A DNA stretch of 64,000 bases from Oxalobacteraceae sp. CFBP 8761. Its GTDB lineage: Bacteria > Pseudomonadota > Gammaproteobacteria > Burkholderiales > Burkholderiaceae_D. The notes beneath the pieces were generated by a model that saw only the letters and a program-made list of their open reading frames with translations, had not been told where the DNA came from and did not search any database. The stretch lies in the NCBI GenBank assembly GCA_014841595.1, contig JACYUE010000004.1:1-64000 (forward strand), in the 5' to 3' direction. This document shows, in pieces, positions 63,412 through 64,000 of this stretch; position 1 is the stretch's first letter; each line of letters starts with the position of its first letter. The position numbers were made by a program, and so were the translations under genes.

Positions 63412-63733
63412 GATTTCTCCAGTCAATGTTAAGCAGCGCCAATCGGTCGAGACCGGCACCATCGGCGATAGCGGGCAGCGCGGCAATCATGCACCGCGCC
63501 GCGCACGCACGGTACGGCGCGCACCGGAATCTCGCGCTGGTTTGTGCGGCGCCAATGTCCGCGGCGGCGGTCAATTTTCTCCAGACACGAGGTGCACAGT
63601 TTGTGGAACCTCCCGCGGCGCAGGGAGTCCTACCAACACCTGCGGCCGTCGACACTGCCACCACCTTCTCCACTGGTATCCGCTGGTGTCCGCTGCTGTT
63701 TCACATTGCAATAGTGATCTGAAGGAGACCACG
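63412..63733. other. Intergenic region before aqpZ
   Basis: These 322 bases separate the HAF/PKD gene from the divergent aqpZ gene. Apart from the ribosome-binding site AAGGAG (63722-63727) at its right end, nothing is recognised. It should hold promoters for both genes. Confidence 0.5.
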
Positions 63734-64000
63734 ATGAAAATCTACGGCGCCGAGTTTCTCGGCACATTCTGGCTGGTGATGGGCGGGTGCGGCAGCGCGG
63801 TGCTGGCTGCCGCATTTCCCGAACTGGGCATCGGCCTGCACGGCGTCGCGCTCGCCTTTGGCTTGTCCGTGCTCACGATGGCATACGCGATCGGCCACAT
63901 CTCGGGTTGCCACCTGAATCCGGCGGTCTCGATCGGCCTCTGGGCCGGGGGCCGCTTTCCCGCGCGAGAGCTGTTTCCTTATATCGTGGCGCAGGTCGCC
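63734..64000 (+). CDS. aqpZ: Aquaporin Z, cut by the window edge
   Basis: The first 89 residues of an MIP-family channel are visible. The N-terminus has the usual [20 protein letters not shown], and the first half-helix carries [19 protein letters not shown] with the NPA motif. The second NPA and filter residues lie beyond the window, so water versus glycerol choice cannot be judged directly; overall resemblance is to AqpZ. AAGGAG precedes the ATG. Confidence 0.92.
   Translation, partial: MKIYGAEFLGTFWLVMGGCGSAVLAAAFPELGIGLHGVALAFGLSVLTMAYAIGHISGCHLNPAVSIGLWAGGRFPARELFPYIVAQVA

Overview
The window looks like chromosomal DNA from a high-GC betaproteobacterium, most likely Burkholderiales/Oxalobacteraceae close to Massilia or Janthinobacterium. 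The reasons are the rpe-gph-trpE-trpG-trpD-trpC order, the style of the rRNA leader at the left edge, the PEP-CTERM protein, and the general gene repertoire. This is inference from gene content; no database was searched.

Region by region. 1-313 is the promoter and leader of an rRNA operon that leaves the window to the left. 314-5842 holds envelope and housekeeping genes, mostly on the minus strand: clsC-like, an enoyl-CoA hydratase, a DUF2145 pair, mltA, a tiny membrane protein and apaG. 6035-11597 is rpe-gph followed by a tryptophan operon with its own leader peptide (four Trp codons) and attenuator. 11610-14880 is a compact metal-homeostasis module: a MerC-like protein, a ZnuD-like TonB receptor with a His-rich loop, and a Fur/Zur-type regulator, joined by three copies of one palindrome. 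14923-26340 is ordinary metabolism: an M20 hydrolase, a probable ubiH-dsbC-nucleotidyltransferase-M61 run, tRNA-Phe, yjdM, a lipocalin, a CAP protein, uvsE, cysE and a thioesterase.

26399-34000 is the accessory region. A second, identical tRNA-Phe gene is followed by two further partial copies of its 3' end (about 29792 and 32390), each with a copy of the tRNA terminator. This reads as two small islands stacked at a tRNA attachment site. The first carries a two-gene module, a DUF4297-type nuclease plus a coiled-coil ATPase with a zinc-hook CxxC, which looks like a Lamassu/ABC-3C-type defence system. The second carries a type VI secretion amidase effector and its immunity protein (tae4-tai4) and an HDOD gene. 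Beyond it lies gene-poor, partly AT-rich DNA with a decayed IS5-type transposase.

34012-44376 is an extracellular oxidation cluster: a 2107-residue heme peroxidase with RTX repeats, a PEP-CTERM protein, a Tat-exported multicopper oxidase and an SCO copper chaperone. 44698-64000 returns to mixed chromosomal genes: a SOUL protein; a TolC-HlyD-permease-permease exporter operon that lacks an ATPase gene; an alpha/beta hydrolase; msrA; a FAS1 lipoprotein; DUF819; an SDR; DUF885; a telA-terD tellurite-type operon; a short DUF2256 gene overlapping a HAF/PKD-repeat gene; and the start of aqpZ at the right edge.
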